Origin: Gracilaria caudata
Taxonomy: Eukaryota > Rhodophyta > Florideophyceae > Gracilariales > Gracilariaceae
Assembly (NCBI GenBank): GCA_030374735.1
Contig: JASCIV010000891.1
Span: 1-10,733, forward strand
Reading direction: 5' to 3'
Length of the DNA stretch: 10,733 bases
In this document: in pieces, positions 1 through 7,008 of the stretch
How positions within the stretch are numbered: the first letter of the stretch is position 1
How the letters are laid out: each line of letters opens with the position of its first letter
Program-made: the position numbers and the translations under genes
Notes under the pieces: model-generated
Seen by the model: the letters and a program-made list of their open reading frames with translations, nothing else
Databases searched by the model: none
Told to the model about the DNA's origin: nothing

Positions 1-654
1 CCCCCCCCCAACGCGCAGACAGCTCGTCGCGCGCCACGCGCGCCCGCTATTTTGAGACCAAAGCGCAGCGCGCGCGCTCGCGCTCGCACGCACAGCGCCG
101 AGCGCGCACGCGCGCCATGACGTGAAGCAAAAGGGGCGCGCGCCGCCAAACATGCGCTGAAATGAAGGTAAAATAAACGCGTCGCGCGCGCTGTATTCGG
201 GACGGGCGCTCGGCGAGACACCGCGCCCCGCTGCAGCTGCTGGCTGCTGCTGCCGCGTGCGCCGCACCCGGCGCGCACCAACATGAGCAGCCGCACGCCG
301 CACGCGCTGCAATTCGCGCGCCGGCGCGTCTTTAATGCGGCACGAGGTACGAAAGCGCACCGCCCCGATTTCGGGGCAAGTCTGGGGCACCACCCCCCGC
401 CCCCCTCCCCACCCACGTATCGATATCGCACTTGCTGCGCGTCGTCGCGCCAGCTGCTTCTCGTGTCCAGCGCGCACGCGTGTTCTCGCTGCGGAGCTCC
501 GACTTCGGAGCCGCCGAGCCACTCGTTGTGGGACGGTGCAGTCGCCACTGGGCCCGGCGCGTGCAATCGCATCCACCCTTCGCCGCTCACGTTGCCCACC
601 GCTCGTTCATCATCAATGGCGTGATCCCCGCACTGCCACGCGCGCGCACACCCA
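1..654. other. GC/CG-rich upstream region of the dioxygenase gene
   Basis: This stretch opens with a run of nine C and is dominated by CGCG, GCGC and CGCTCG runs, for example around 60-120 and 180-220. An ATG-started frame at 283-624 (113 codons) is open, but its product is low-complexity (Pro, Ser, Arg, Ala) and resembles no family I know. Long open frames arise easily at this composition, so I do not call it a gene. The region presumably holds the promoter and 5' UTR of the dioxygenase at 655. I found no TATA-like box in the 100 bases before that ATG. A sequence at 601-616 only loosely resembles the oomycete initiator. Confidence 0.5.
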
Positions 655-1854
655 ATGCAGCCGCCCACTCTCTCCGCGCGCCAGCTGTTGTCGCCCGCGC
701 CCTCCGATCTGCACCACGTGCTCTCCGCCATACAGCGCGCCTTCTCGCCCGGCGCGTCGGGCATCTTGCTCGTCAACGAGCTGTACCCGGCCTTCGAGCA
801 CGACCGTCTCAAGCTCTTCCAGGGCGCGCGCGCGCTGGCCAACCTGCCGCCGCAGCAGCTAGCGCTTCTGGAGTTCCCGCAGCTGCAGTACGCGTTTGGC
901 TGGAGTCGCGCGCGCGAGAAGTTCCGGGGCGTGCTCGACGAGAGCAAGGGCAGTTTTTACGCCAACCCTGTGTACGACCACCCCACGCAACACGGCCTGC
1001 ACTTTGACCCCGAATACATGTACGTTGCATCATGCCATCATCGCGCGAGTGCTGTGCGCGCTTTGTTGCGTTCGTGTTCATGCTGACTTTGCCTCCATAT
1101 GTCGCTCTTGCTCAGTCACTGTTTGCACAGCAATCATTGGCCGCAACACCCCTCATGTCACAACGTCGAGCCCTACTTCAAGGCCATTGGGCGCTACATA
1201 AACCACATTGCCATTCAAGTAGCGCATCACTGTGATCGCTACCTGCGCACCAAGCTGCCCGACCACCACCACCACCAGCTTTGCAGCCTAGAACAGCTGC
1301 TACGCGATTCGAAAACAGCCAAGGGCCGCCTACTAAACTACTTCCCCTGCAAACCAAAGTCGTCCTCTTCACCACACACCCAACCCAACCTTTGGTGCGG
1401 ATACCACAACGACCACGGTCTCATCACAGGTCTAGTCAGCGCCGCCTACTACGAGCACGACGCCCACACGCCAATGCCCCATCCCCCCGACCAAACCGCC
1501 GGTCTCTACGTCCTTCGCGAGTCCACAAACCACTCGCAAAGAATCTCCTTCCCCGCCGACCATCTCGCCTTTCAGATTGGCGAGACCGCCCAGATCCTCA
1601 GCGCCGGTCTACTACGCGCCACACCGCACGCCGTCAAGATGCCCGCGCACATGAATCACATCTCTCGCGTCAGTTTTGCGCTGTTCTTGCAACCCAACCC
1701 GCAGTCAAAGCTCGCTTTGCCTGCGTTGCCGCCGCAGTTCTCGCACCATGCGTTGCGCACTCACCAATGTATACCGTCGCTTGATGCGCGCTATCGCACC
1801 GAATGCACGTTCGGAGAGTTTGCGGCCACCACCATTAGGGAGTACTGTGACTGA
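655..1854 (+). CDS. 2-oxoglutarate/Fe(II)-dependent dioxygenase family protein (two exons, 655-1019 and 1131-1854)
   Basis: This is a non-heme iron oxygenase of the isopenicillin-N-synthase-like (DIOX_N / 2OG-FeII_Oxy) type. Such enzymes couple decarboxylation of 2-oxoglutarate to oxidation of a substrate; the substrate cannot be read from sequence. Joining 655-1019 to 1131-1854 gives 362 residues, the usual size for the family. The iron ligands are visible as H214-x-D216 (in GYHNDHGLITGL) and H288 (in ATPHAV). The 2-oxoglutarate-binding R301-x-S303 lies in SRVSFALFLQP. The N-terminal half carries FYANPVYDHPT, and after the splice NHWPQHP and VAHHCDRYL. The middle has GLYVLRES and FQIGETAQILSAG. 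These signatures resemble a conserved 2OG-oxygenase group of plants and protists. The start is the first ATG in frame. The C-terminal FGEFAATTI segment ends where homologues normally end, so the gene looks intact. No signal peptide is seen, so a cytosolic location is likely. Family assignment is confident; the specific reaction is unknown. Confidence 0.93.
1020..1130 (+). other. Intron of the dioxygenase gene (111 bp)
   Basis: The donor is GTACGT at 1020 and the acceptor TTTGCACAG ends at 1130. A CTGAC branch-point-like sequence lies at about 1083-1087, some 45 bases before the acceptor. The intron splits an Ile codon (AT|C) and restores the reading frame between the FDPEY and NHWPQ segments. 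Without this splice the first-exon frame runs into a short non-homologous tail, and the second-exon frame lacks the conserved N-terminal half. Confidence 0.88.
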
Positions 1855-2507
1855 TGCGCTTCCGTCTCTCACTCGCTTCCGCGCAGAGAGCGTGTCACAC
1901 AGCTTTTGACGATATGTTTCTCGAGCGTGTGAGTAGCTGCTCTAACCACGAGTCCCGAGCAAGTGGGACGCCACTCGTGAACACCATTAGCCCATATCGT
2001 CACACCAGCCCCAAGCGTGCAGACTAACCAAAAAACAAAAAAGCCTTCTCTGTCGATATCGCAGTATCGCATACGCAGATCTTTTGCAGCAGTTCGAAGC
2101 GGCACTTGCCTCAACTTTTTGCATCTGAGGCCATACTTGGAACATAACAATCGTCCAGTGTTGTATGTTAACGATCTAAAAACCCTTGCAACAGCAGGGA
2201 TTGTTGCAGTACTCTCTCCGCCATATCGCTCTCGAAACCATTCGTGGTTCGCAACGCGCCTGTCACTGCGCACATTGGGCCTCGATGTAATGAGGTTGTG
2301 GACGTGTTCTTGAGACAACGTAGATATCTACTCGGGCGTGGTAGCCATGATACATCGTATGATTACGCAACGCTGAGCATGCGTGACGAGAGCGTGGAGA
2401 AAAACGTGCTGTGCCTTGCAGTGCTCTTTTCGTTTCCTCGAGATCGCGAACAAGATGCACGTTTTACTCTTGTGCGAGCTTATTCACGTGCGGTGGGGGC
2501 GTGGTAA
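1854..2507 (+). CDS. Speculative spliced gene of unknown function (exons 1854-1928, 2065-2162, 2210-2507)
   Basis: I do not recognise this product. The third exon is the best support: an open frame to TAA at 2505-2507 with coding-like codon choice, containing VVRNAPVTAHIGPRCNEVVD and SMRDESVEKNVLCLAV. It has no usable upstream ATG of its own. Two splices connect it in frame to an upstream start. Intron 1929-2064 has donor GTGAGT, CTAAC at about 2024-2028, then a pyrimidine-rich stretch and CGCAG. Intron 2163-2209 (47 bp) has donor GTATGT and acceptor GTTGCAG. The first exon could start at ATG 1854, overlapping the dioxygenase stop as TGATG, or at ATG 1914. The products would be 156 or 136 residues. 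The residues after ATG 1854 are basic and Ser/Ala-rich, faintly like a mitochondrial presequence. Other frames across 2065-2162 are also open, so the model may be wrong. A decayed gene remnant is the main alternative. Confidence 0.3.
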
Positions 2508-2673
2508 CGCTAGCCCCTTGTCACTTCGATCTTCAAACGTCTTGTTGTAACGATTCGCAAACATACTGGCAGAGAAAAACACGAAAGGAAGCACTACGTG
2601 ACATGGAAGTTAGGTACGGAGGGCCTCTCGATAAACCAAATATCTTTTTGCCTGTGATCATCATGTTACTCTC

Positions 2674-2707
<34 letters not shown>

Positions 2708-2823
2708 GAGGGTGCACACATGCCTAACGCTGAATCTTCACAAGGTGGGAGAAAAAAACTACGTTTGGACACGACCCTTGTCAATGATGAGCGCGTGTGC
2801 ATAGTAGTCAGGCCTGGAACGTG
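2508..2823. other. Spacer between the speculative gene and the cyclotransferase 3' end
   Basis: This spacer holds the (AC)16 microsatellite. A frame around 2560-2660 reads KEALRDMEVRYGG and could be a coding fragment, but I cannot link it to a start or to a family. The minus-strand ATG frame at 2533-2802 is broken up by the microsatellite translation and looks spurious. The spacer probably contains the 3' UTR of the minus-strand gene ending at 2824. Confidence 0.4.
2675..2706. repeat. (AC)16 dinucleotide microsatellite
   Basis: These are 32 uninterrupted bases of alternating A and C. It lies downstream of the cyclotransferase gene and is likely length-polymorphic. It has no evident coding role. 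Confidence 0.97.
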
Positions 2824-3279
2824 TTACGGAGACGTAGAATCAAACTGTTGGCGCCATTGAGCGCAGCTGTTCACGTACCAATCTTCATCTCGGCGTCGAA
2901 ACAATTGGTAGTCCCAGTCGATGTGCTTCACAAGGTCGACGTCATCACCCTCTCGACGAGCCCAAAGTCGAGCTTCAATCGTTTTACCCTCGTCGTCAAA
3001 TACCTTCACCATTAGCCGTTGATAGGCCTCATCTTCAAAATTGTCCAGTACGAACAGTTGGCGGGGTGACAACGTTAACAGCTTTCCCGAAATACACGCG
3101 GACGATGACGAGGCTATGACAGCAGGGTAGCAACGATTGCAGATGGGATGCCTGCTGTAGCCGTGAAGTTTAGCGCTTTTGGCCGGTGGAACGCAGCCCA
3201 GTACAGCCTGTAACACATTCTCGGAGAGAAGTGTTCCGTACGTGAAGGCGTGGAAGCAAGGAAGCTGTGCGACGTTCAT
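2824..3279 (-). CDS. AIG2-like gamma-glutamylcyclotransferase family protein
   Basis: This single-exon gene encodes 151 residues starting at ATG 3279. It belongs to the GGCT-like/AIG2-like fold. Family members act on gamma-glutamyl amino acids or gamma-glutamylamines and release 5-oxoproline; this member's substrate cannot be told from sequence. The N-terminal substrate loop is FTYGTLLSE (residues 12-20). It is followed by LGCVPPAKSAKLHGYSRHPI and the CYPAVIAS strand (residues 50-57). ISGKLLTLS is the usual V/I-x-G-K-L-L strand. LDNFEDEAYQR (residues 78-88) contains the conserved acidic residue, most likely Glu82, which in the family acts as the catalytic base. A WDYQLF segment near residue 123 matches the C-terminal pattern of plant and fungal AIG2-like proteins. 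Length is typical and nothing is missing. No targeting peptide is obvious, so it is probably cytosolic. Its upstream side faces the speculative gene at 3573. Confidence 0.87.
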   Translation of the reverse strand: MNVAQLPCFHAFTYGTLLSENVLQAVLGCVPPAKSAKLHGYSRHPICNRCYPAVIASSSSACISGKLLTLSPRQLFVLDNFEDEAYQRLMVKVFDDEGKTIEARLWARREGDDVDLVKHIDWDYQLFRRRDEDWYVNSCAQWRQQFDSTSP

Positions 3280-3572
3280 ATGCTACACAATGACGCTGTT
3301 TCGGCGACGAAAAAAGTTTTCCGTTGCGGCTTCAGATACGTCTTGCGAAGACAACTTTTGTGCTGGCCGATTGGAGTGAGTGGGTGGAAGGTTTGCGCAG
3401 CTGCAACACGCCGATGGAGCAATTGGCCAACAACGGAAGGGGAGCTATGTGCGGGCAATTTTGGAAGCGCTGTAGAGTGTACAACCAAAAATCGTGACGT
3501 CAGGAACCAGAATTACTCCAGTGGTTGCGCTTCGTACGCGTCTGAAGAGAAAACCTTACCTTCGTAGCTTTG
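3280..3572. promoter_or_regulatory. Spacer upstream of the cyclotransferase gene, possible shared promoter region
   Basis: This segment is upstream of the minus-strand cyclotransferase. If the small gene at 3573 is real, it would also be the 5' leader of that gene. It contains a consensus donor GTGAGT at 3376 and an acceptor-like CCTTACCTTCGTAG ending at 3567, which could bound a 5' UTR intron. A plus-strand frame to TGA 3495 carries a Trp/Cys-rich stretch around 3369-3470 but no upstream ATG. No TATA box or other defined promoter element is recognisable. Confidence 0.3.
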
Positions 3573-4002
3573 ATGGTCTCTGCATTCGTCCGGGGTGGAG
3601 TTTTGGGATGGCTGTGGAATCAGGTACGTGTGAGCGGGAATGTTGTTTTGTTCACGTTGCACCAGGGTTTTTTGCAAGGTAAGGCGAGCACCTGAGGCTG
3701 AATCACAACAGCACAATTTCTGTAAGAGGAGCACCGAGCACACAAGAGAGGTACACCAAAGTGTTAGAAGCAACAACTGGACAAGAGGCATGACAACAAG
3801 CAACGCGTTGTTATCCCTTAACTGATTCTGCTAGCGTGACACTGTCAACGGTAAGTCGGGGTGGTGGCTCTCGCGTTTTCACTACGATGTGGCAATGGCT
3901 TTCCAGAAGGATTTGTTCTGCGACGGCCGCTACGGGAAAAAAGAAGAAAGAATGAGAAGCTCTACCAGATACAAGCTTGCATTGCATCACACTGATTGTT
4001 AA
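3573..4002 (+). CDS. Speculative small membrane protein gene (exons 3573-3623 and 3907-4002)
   Basis: Exon one runs from ATG 3573 to 3623 and reads MVSAFVRGGVLGWLWNQ, a hydrophobic stretch that could form one short membrane helix. It ends in frame at a consensus donor, CAG|GTACGT. The acceptor GCTTTCCAG at 3906 joins it in phase to KDLFCDGRYGKKEERMR and on to TAA at 4000-4002. The predicted protein has 48 residues: an N-terminal hydrophobic segment and a basic tail, a layout common among small inner-mitochondrial-membrane subunits. The start of exon two uses mostly C-ending codons (TTC TGC GAC GGC CGC TAC). Alternative micro-exons at 3666-3678 or 3835-3850 would switch the last exon to another open frame ending at TGA 3993. 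I do not recognise a family. It converges on uL6m, 64 bases from that gene's stop. Confidence 0.33.
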
Positions 4003-4066
4003 AGATTAGCTTGCTCGTAAACGCAGACGAACAGTTACGTAGACGTGGCTTTTACTGTTGTAAGAA

Positions 4067-4717
4067 CTAATCCTTCTTGGTCTGTTTTCTCCTGACGGGT
4101 TCGGATTTGTAGCGGATTCCTTTTCCTTTGTACGGTTCGGGCGGTCGATACGATCGTATGGTGGCAGCAACGTGATGAACCTTGGAGCGATTGATACCGG
4201 CGACTTGAAGAAGTTGCGGGTTGACGATGTTAACGAAAACGTCGCCATCATGGAGGGGATGCTCCACCACATGAGAAAAGCCCAGTCTCAGCACGAGTTT
4301 GTTCTGGTCCGGAAGCGCTTCAGCACGATAGCCAACGCCATGCAACTCCAGGTTGACGGCAAACCCCTCCGTGACACCACTGGCAAGGTTCTTACTAATC
4401 TTCAACGCATCGCCGACGCCCCAGTAGGAAATGGAGGAGTTCTGCTCGGACTGGTCGACACCCAGCGGACGAAACAGTTGAATTTTAGACGGATGAAAGG
4501 TTTGATACGTTTCGCCCAACGGGCCTGCAGCAAACACGGCCGTCTTCTGCCACTGATCCGGCGGGTAGAAGAAGAGCGCGACGCCCGGTTGAGTGGGCGC
4601 CCTCAACTGTTTGGCGGGCGGAATGATCCTGGTGGAGGAGGGATGAAACCTGACATAACGCGCCAGATACTTGTAGAACTGCTTGAGAGTGACGAAGGGC
4701 AGCGACCGCGACGCCAT
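4067..4717 (-). CDS. Mitochondrial large-subunit ribosomal protein uL6 (L6)
   Basis: This is a bacterial-type L6 protein of the mitochondrial ribosome. L6 binds 23S-type rRNA near the factor-binding region of the large subunit. The single exon gives 216 residues from ATG 4717 to TAG. The C-terminal half holds the signatures: LHGVGYRAEA (residues 125-134), KLVLRLGFSHVVEHPL (140-155), and AATIRSYRPPEPYKGKGIRY (184-203) followed by a lysine-rich tail. The first 53 residues contain no Asp or Glu but several Arg and Lys, as expected for a mitochondrial presequence. The N-terminal domain is more divergent than the C-terminal one, which is usual for mitochondrial L6. The frame stays open upstream to a GTG at 4813, without any ATG. 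I chose 4717 because it is the first ATG and leaves a suitable targeting sequence. Organelle identity (mitochondrion rather than plastid) is inferred. Confidence 0.92.
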   Translation of the reverse strand: MASRSLPFVTLKQFYKYLARYVRFHPSSTRIIPPAKQLRAPTQPGVALFFYPPDQWQKTAVFAAGPLGETYQTFHPSKIQLFRPLGVDQSEQNSSISYWGVGDALKISKNLASGVTEGFAVNLELHGVGYRAEALPDQNKLVLRLGFSHVVEHPLHDGDVFVNIVNPQLLQVAGINRSKVHHVAATIRSYRPPEPYKGKGIRYKSEPVRRKQTKKD

Positions 4718-4720
4718 GAA

Positions 4721-4740
4721 AGCGCAGCGCAGCGCAGCGC
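4721..4740. repeat. (AGCGC)4 pentamer array in the uL6m 5' leader
   Basis: Four exact copies of AGCGC lie 3-22 bases upstream of the uL6m ATG. In the sense direction of that gene the repeat reads GCGCT and would lie in the 5' UTR if translation starts at 4717. Confidence 0.9.
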
Positions 4741-5072
4741 CGCAGAGATTGCGCCGCGAGCGACAAGAACGCGTTGTCTTCGAAGATAGCGCTGCCGAAC
4801 ACAGCCGTCGCACGCGACCAAGACGGGATCAACGCTCCAATGCGCCCTGACAAATACCTAATTACAATTGGCAGTTGTCAATTTGGCGGACGCGTGGCAC
4901 GCACACGCGCGAGCGGTGCTCAAAAACGGAACTAGGCGGCGGAATTGGCGGCGGAAAGCTGCGTGTCCGCGTGACCAACGTGCGAGCGCGCACGACGAGC
5001 GCCGACGACGGTGCGCCACCGATGCGTGAGTGGAAGCTTCGGAGTCAACACACCGCCGCCGCGGAGCCGGAG

Positions 5073-5117
5073 CTCACGTTTGCGGCGCTCACATTTGCGG
5101 CGTTCACATTTGCGGCG
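5073..5117. repeat. Three tandem copies of a 15-bp unit
   Basis: The units at 5073, 5088 and 5103 share the core TCACATTTGCGGCG (TCACGTTTGCGGCG in the first copy). The copies differ at only two positions. The unit length is a multiple of three, but the frames it lies in have no independent support as genes. Confidence 0.9.
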
Positions 5118-5774
5118 TTAGGCCGTTGCGGTGCGTCGCCACCGCCGCGCGCGAGATGAACCGCAGAACCGCCGCCGCACGTGCCGCGACGGAGGCGGCG
5201 CGACGACGGCGGCGGCGACGACGGCGCCGCTACAACGAACGCTACGAGGGCCAACATACAAGACTCGCGCGCACGAGGCGTCGGAAAGCGCGGTGCGGCG
5301 GAGAAATGCGGGCGCGCGCGTGCGGCGCGGGCAACAAAATATCGCGCCAGGCCACACGGTACGAGCTGGCGTGTGTCACGCGGCAGCGTCGCTGCCGCCC
5401 GTCACCCGTGGCTTCCACTTGAGCGGCGACGCTGTCAGCGACACGCGTGCGCTCCAACGCGCTGCGTGGCGTGCTGAATGGCGCGCCGTGTCATATCACG
5501 CCGCATCTCGCCGGCGTGCGCCGCCCAATCTCCACCTGCGGCGTGCAGCCGTGGCGCTGTGCTCCTCCACTGCCGCCGCCGTGCGCTTTCAAGTCGCCGC
5601 CCTTGCGCTCGAGTGCTGTGTCCCGGGCCTCCCGTCACTTCATTACTTGTCTGCTGTCGTGTGTGCGCTTGCTTGCCTCCCGCCAAGCGCGCTTTCCCCG
5701 TGGCGCCGCCCGCCTGTTTCTACGTTCTGCTGCATGATACCCCTGCTTTCGTCGTTCGCCCCGTGCTCTTCATC

Positions 5775-6374
5775 ATGGCCTTTCTTTCGGGGGTGACCAG
5801 CTCCCGCGCCGTGTGCAAACCGTACTCGTCGAGCACTCCGTCCAGCTCCGGTCGCCTCATCCGGCGTCGCGGTCGCGGAGTGCTCGTCCGTTGTCGCGGC
5901 TTTGTCTGGTCGAAGGAGGATTTGCAACGTCTGGACGAACTGTCCAACAAGCCGCGCAATCAGCTTGTGCCCGACGTTCTGGAGCAATGTCAAAGCCCAG
6001 CGCGAGAACCCTCCGCCCGAGCCACTCTCTCCGTTACTACACCCCGTTCGCAACCGCAAACTGCCCAACATAACCAGCCCTCCATGGATGCTGAGCCCCC
6101 GCCGCAGGTTGTCCCCCCGTCGTCGGATCTTGCTCCATCTCCTTCTTGTGAACGTTGTCGCTTGCAGTGCACTTCAAGTAATTCGCAACTACAACACTCA
6201 CTCGTGCAGCATACCTGCCGTTTGGCTTCAGCCGTTCCCTCCCCCCCGCAACCACCCGCTGTGGAGCAGTCCGCCAATCTTCTTCCCGTCACTTGCGACG
6301 TGCTCTCACCAACTCACGTCAATCCTGCCGCCGTAACAGGAATAGCTTCAACTTTTATCCATCTCACTCTCTAA
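5775..6374 (+). CDS. Hypothetical protein with a Pro/Ser/Gln-rich tail
   Basis: I do not recognise this protein. From ATG 5775 the frame encodes 199 residues to TAA 6372-6374. Codon choice is coding-like (many C/G-ending codons). The first 40 residues are basic and Ser-rich and include RLIRRRGRGVLVRCRG. Next comes a short segment, FVWSKEDLQRLDELSNKPRN (residues 47-66), that looks folded and faintly recalls the first helix of Myb/SANT-like domains, but it is too short to claim one. The remainder is Pro/Ser/Gln-rich with scattered Cys pairs, probably disordered. The same frame continues past the TAA for 56 more coding-like codons to TAA 6543. Alternatively, an intron from GTAACA 6333 to TTCTTAG 6538 would remove the stop and end the protein at TGA 6566. 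The frame also extends upstream to ATG 5478 through low-complexity sequence. I prefer 5775 because composition changes there. Nuclear location is only a guess. Confidence 0.5.
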   Translation: MAFLSGVTSSRAVCKPYSSSTPSSSGRLIRRRGRGVLVRCRGFVWSKEDLQRLDELSNKPRNQLVPDVLEQCQSPAREPSARATLSVTTPRSQPQTAQHNQPSMDAEPPPQVVPPSSDLAPSPSCERCRLQCTSSNSQLQHSLVQHTCRLASAVPSPPQPPAVEQSANLLPVTCDVLSPTHVNPAAVTGIASTFIHLTL

Positions 6375-6545
6375 TTACGCAACCTCACACCTCCAAACCA
6401 CTGCTCAAACCCATCGTCATCCGCCCTGCATGTTCAAACTTTTACCGCAATTCTGTCCTTGTCTTCTCTACGCTGGTTGCCCGCTTTGCAATCCTCCACT
6501 ACCCCCACCACATCTCCCGAATCCATCCCTTTTCTTAGCTCGTAA

Positions 6546-7008
6546 ATGCACCTTGTACTCTCTTTTGAGCCCCATCATCGCCTTCTCGTAGCTACTTTGT
6601 AAACCTATCCTACGATCACATGATGCAGACCATGCTTGATTGTAACGCGACTCTGTGTCGTCTGACCCCTGCTCGTTTGCACTCCTGTCTCCATTCCACG
6701 CAACAGTATGGCTAATCCTCATTCGCTACCGCGCAGCGCGCGCGCGCTCCTCAACACCGTCGTCGCAGCGAATCACAGCAGTCATACAGCACATGCAAAA
6801 AGTCAGATGGCTTGTGCAAGCCTCTCGCAACGCATGTGATCACAATCACCCGGCGATCACCCGGCGATCACCCAGAAATCACCCGGCAATCACCACCGCC
6901 CTAATCGCTCGAGCACAGTCCGTGCATAGTCATAAGTTATGACTCCTTTATGTGCGCAAATTTTTTTACATACAACATGGAGCTAAGATATCATGTACTG
7001 GTCACTTC
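6546..7008. other. Spacer between convergent genes
   Basis: This is the shared 3' side of the hypothetical plus-strand gene and of bS18m. It contains an 11-bp tandem repeat at 6845-6900 and a short GCGC-rich run near 6733-6750. An ATG-started minus-strand frame at 6468-6722 reads as an 84-residue basic, Gly-rich peptide. It is the mirror image of the pyrimidine-rich plus strand, so I do not call it. No canonical AATAAA signal is present. Confidence 0.45.
6845..6900. repeat. 11-bp tandem repeat, about five imperfect copies
   Basis: The unit ATCACCCGGCG occurs exactly at 6845 and 6856, then as variants ATCACCCAGAA (6867), ATCACCCGGCA (6878) and a diverged copy at 6889. Copies are contiguous with no spacers, so this is a minisatellite and not a CRISPR-like array. 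Confidence 0.9.

Larger units (their letters stand above)
4718..5774. promoter_or_regulatory. GC-rich divergent intergenic region between uL6m and the hypothetical gene
   Basis: About 1 kb lies between two divergently transcribed genes. It is strongly GC-rich, with CGG/CGA runs, a 15-bp triplication and an AGCGC pentamer array. The many overlapping open frames here run on all strands and read as Arg/Ala/Pro-rich low-complexity peptides. One of them, ATG 5156 to TGA 5422, contains ten consecutive Arg codons at 5201-5230. I treat them as composition artefacts. The region presumably carries promoters for both genes. From about 5630 onward the plus strand becomes pyrimidine-rich, as expected for the 5' leader of the gene at 5775. 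Confidence 0.45.

Noticed and set aside
601..616. Oomycete initiator-like sequence upstream of the dioxygenase ATG
   Set aside because: Only a loose match to the remembered consensus, with several mismatches. Too weak to annotate.
283..624. ATG-started 113-codon open frame
   Set aside because: Pro/Ser/Arg low-complexity product in extremely GC-rich DNA, overlapped by other open frames, with no family resemblance.
1947..1979. Imperfect hairpin (CACGAGT / ACTCGTG)
   Set aside because: The seven-base stem with a long loop falls inside a proposed intron. Short hairpins of this kind are expected by chance.
1869..2318. Minus-strand 149-codon frame
   Set aside because: It starts at TTG, contains no recognisable motif, and overlaps the better-supported plus-strand spliced model.
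3294..3497. Trp/Cys-rich plus-strand frame, considered as a thrombospondin-type or CHCH domain
   Set aside because: It has no upstream ATG, its Cys spacing fits neither CX9C nor TSP1, and splicing into it would need an exon antisense to the cyclotransferase.
5156..5422. ATG-started frame with ten consecutive Arg codons
   Set aside because: The Arg run is a CGG/CGA simple-sequence tract, and the rest is composition-driven. No splice or homology support.
5131..5796. Long plus-strand frame upstream of and overlapping the hypothetical gene
   Set aside because: It begins at GTG and reads as low-complexity Arg/Ala/Pro/Ser. The frame of the gene at 5775 has better codon use.
6468..6722. Minus-strand 84-codon ATG frame with a basic product
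   Set aside because: It is antisense to a pyrimidine-rich tract, so purine-rich codons (Lys, Arg, Glu, Gly) are expected by composition. No homology is recognisable, but it is not excluded.
6845..6900. CRISPR-like array
   Set aside because: Units are contiguous 11-mers without spacers, in a eukaryotic-type locus.
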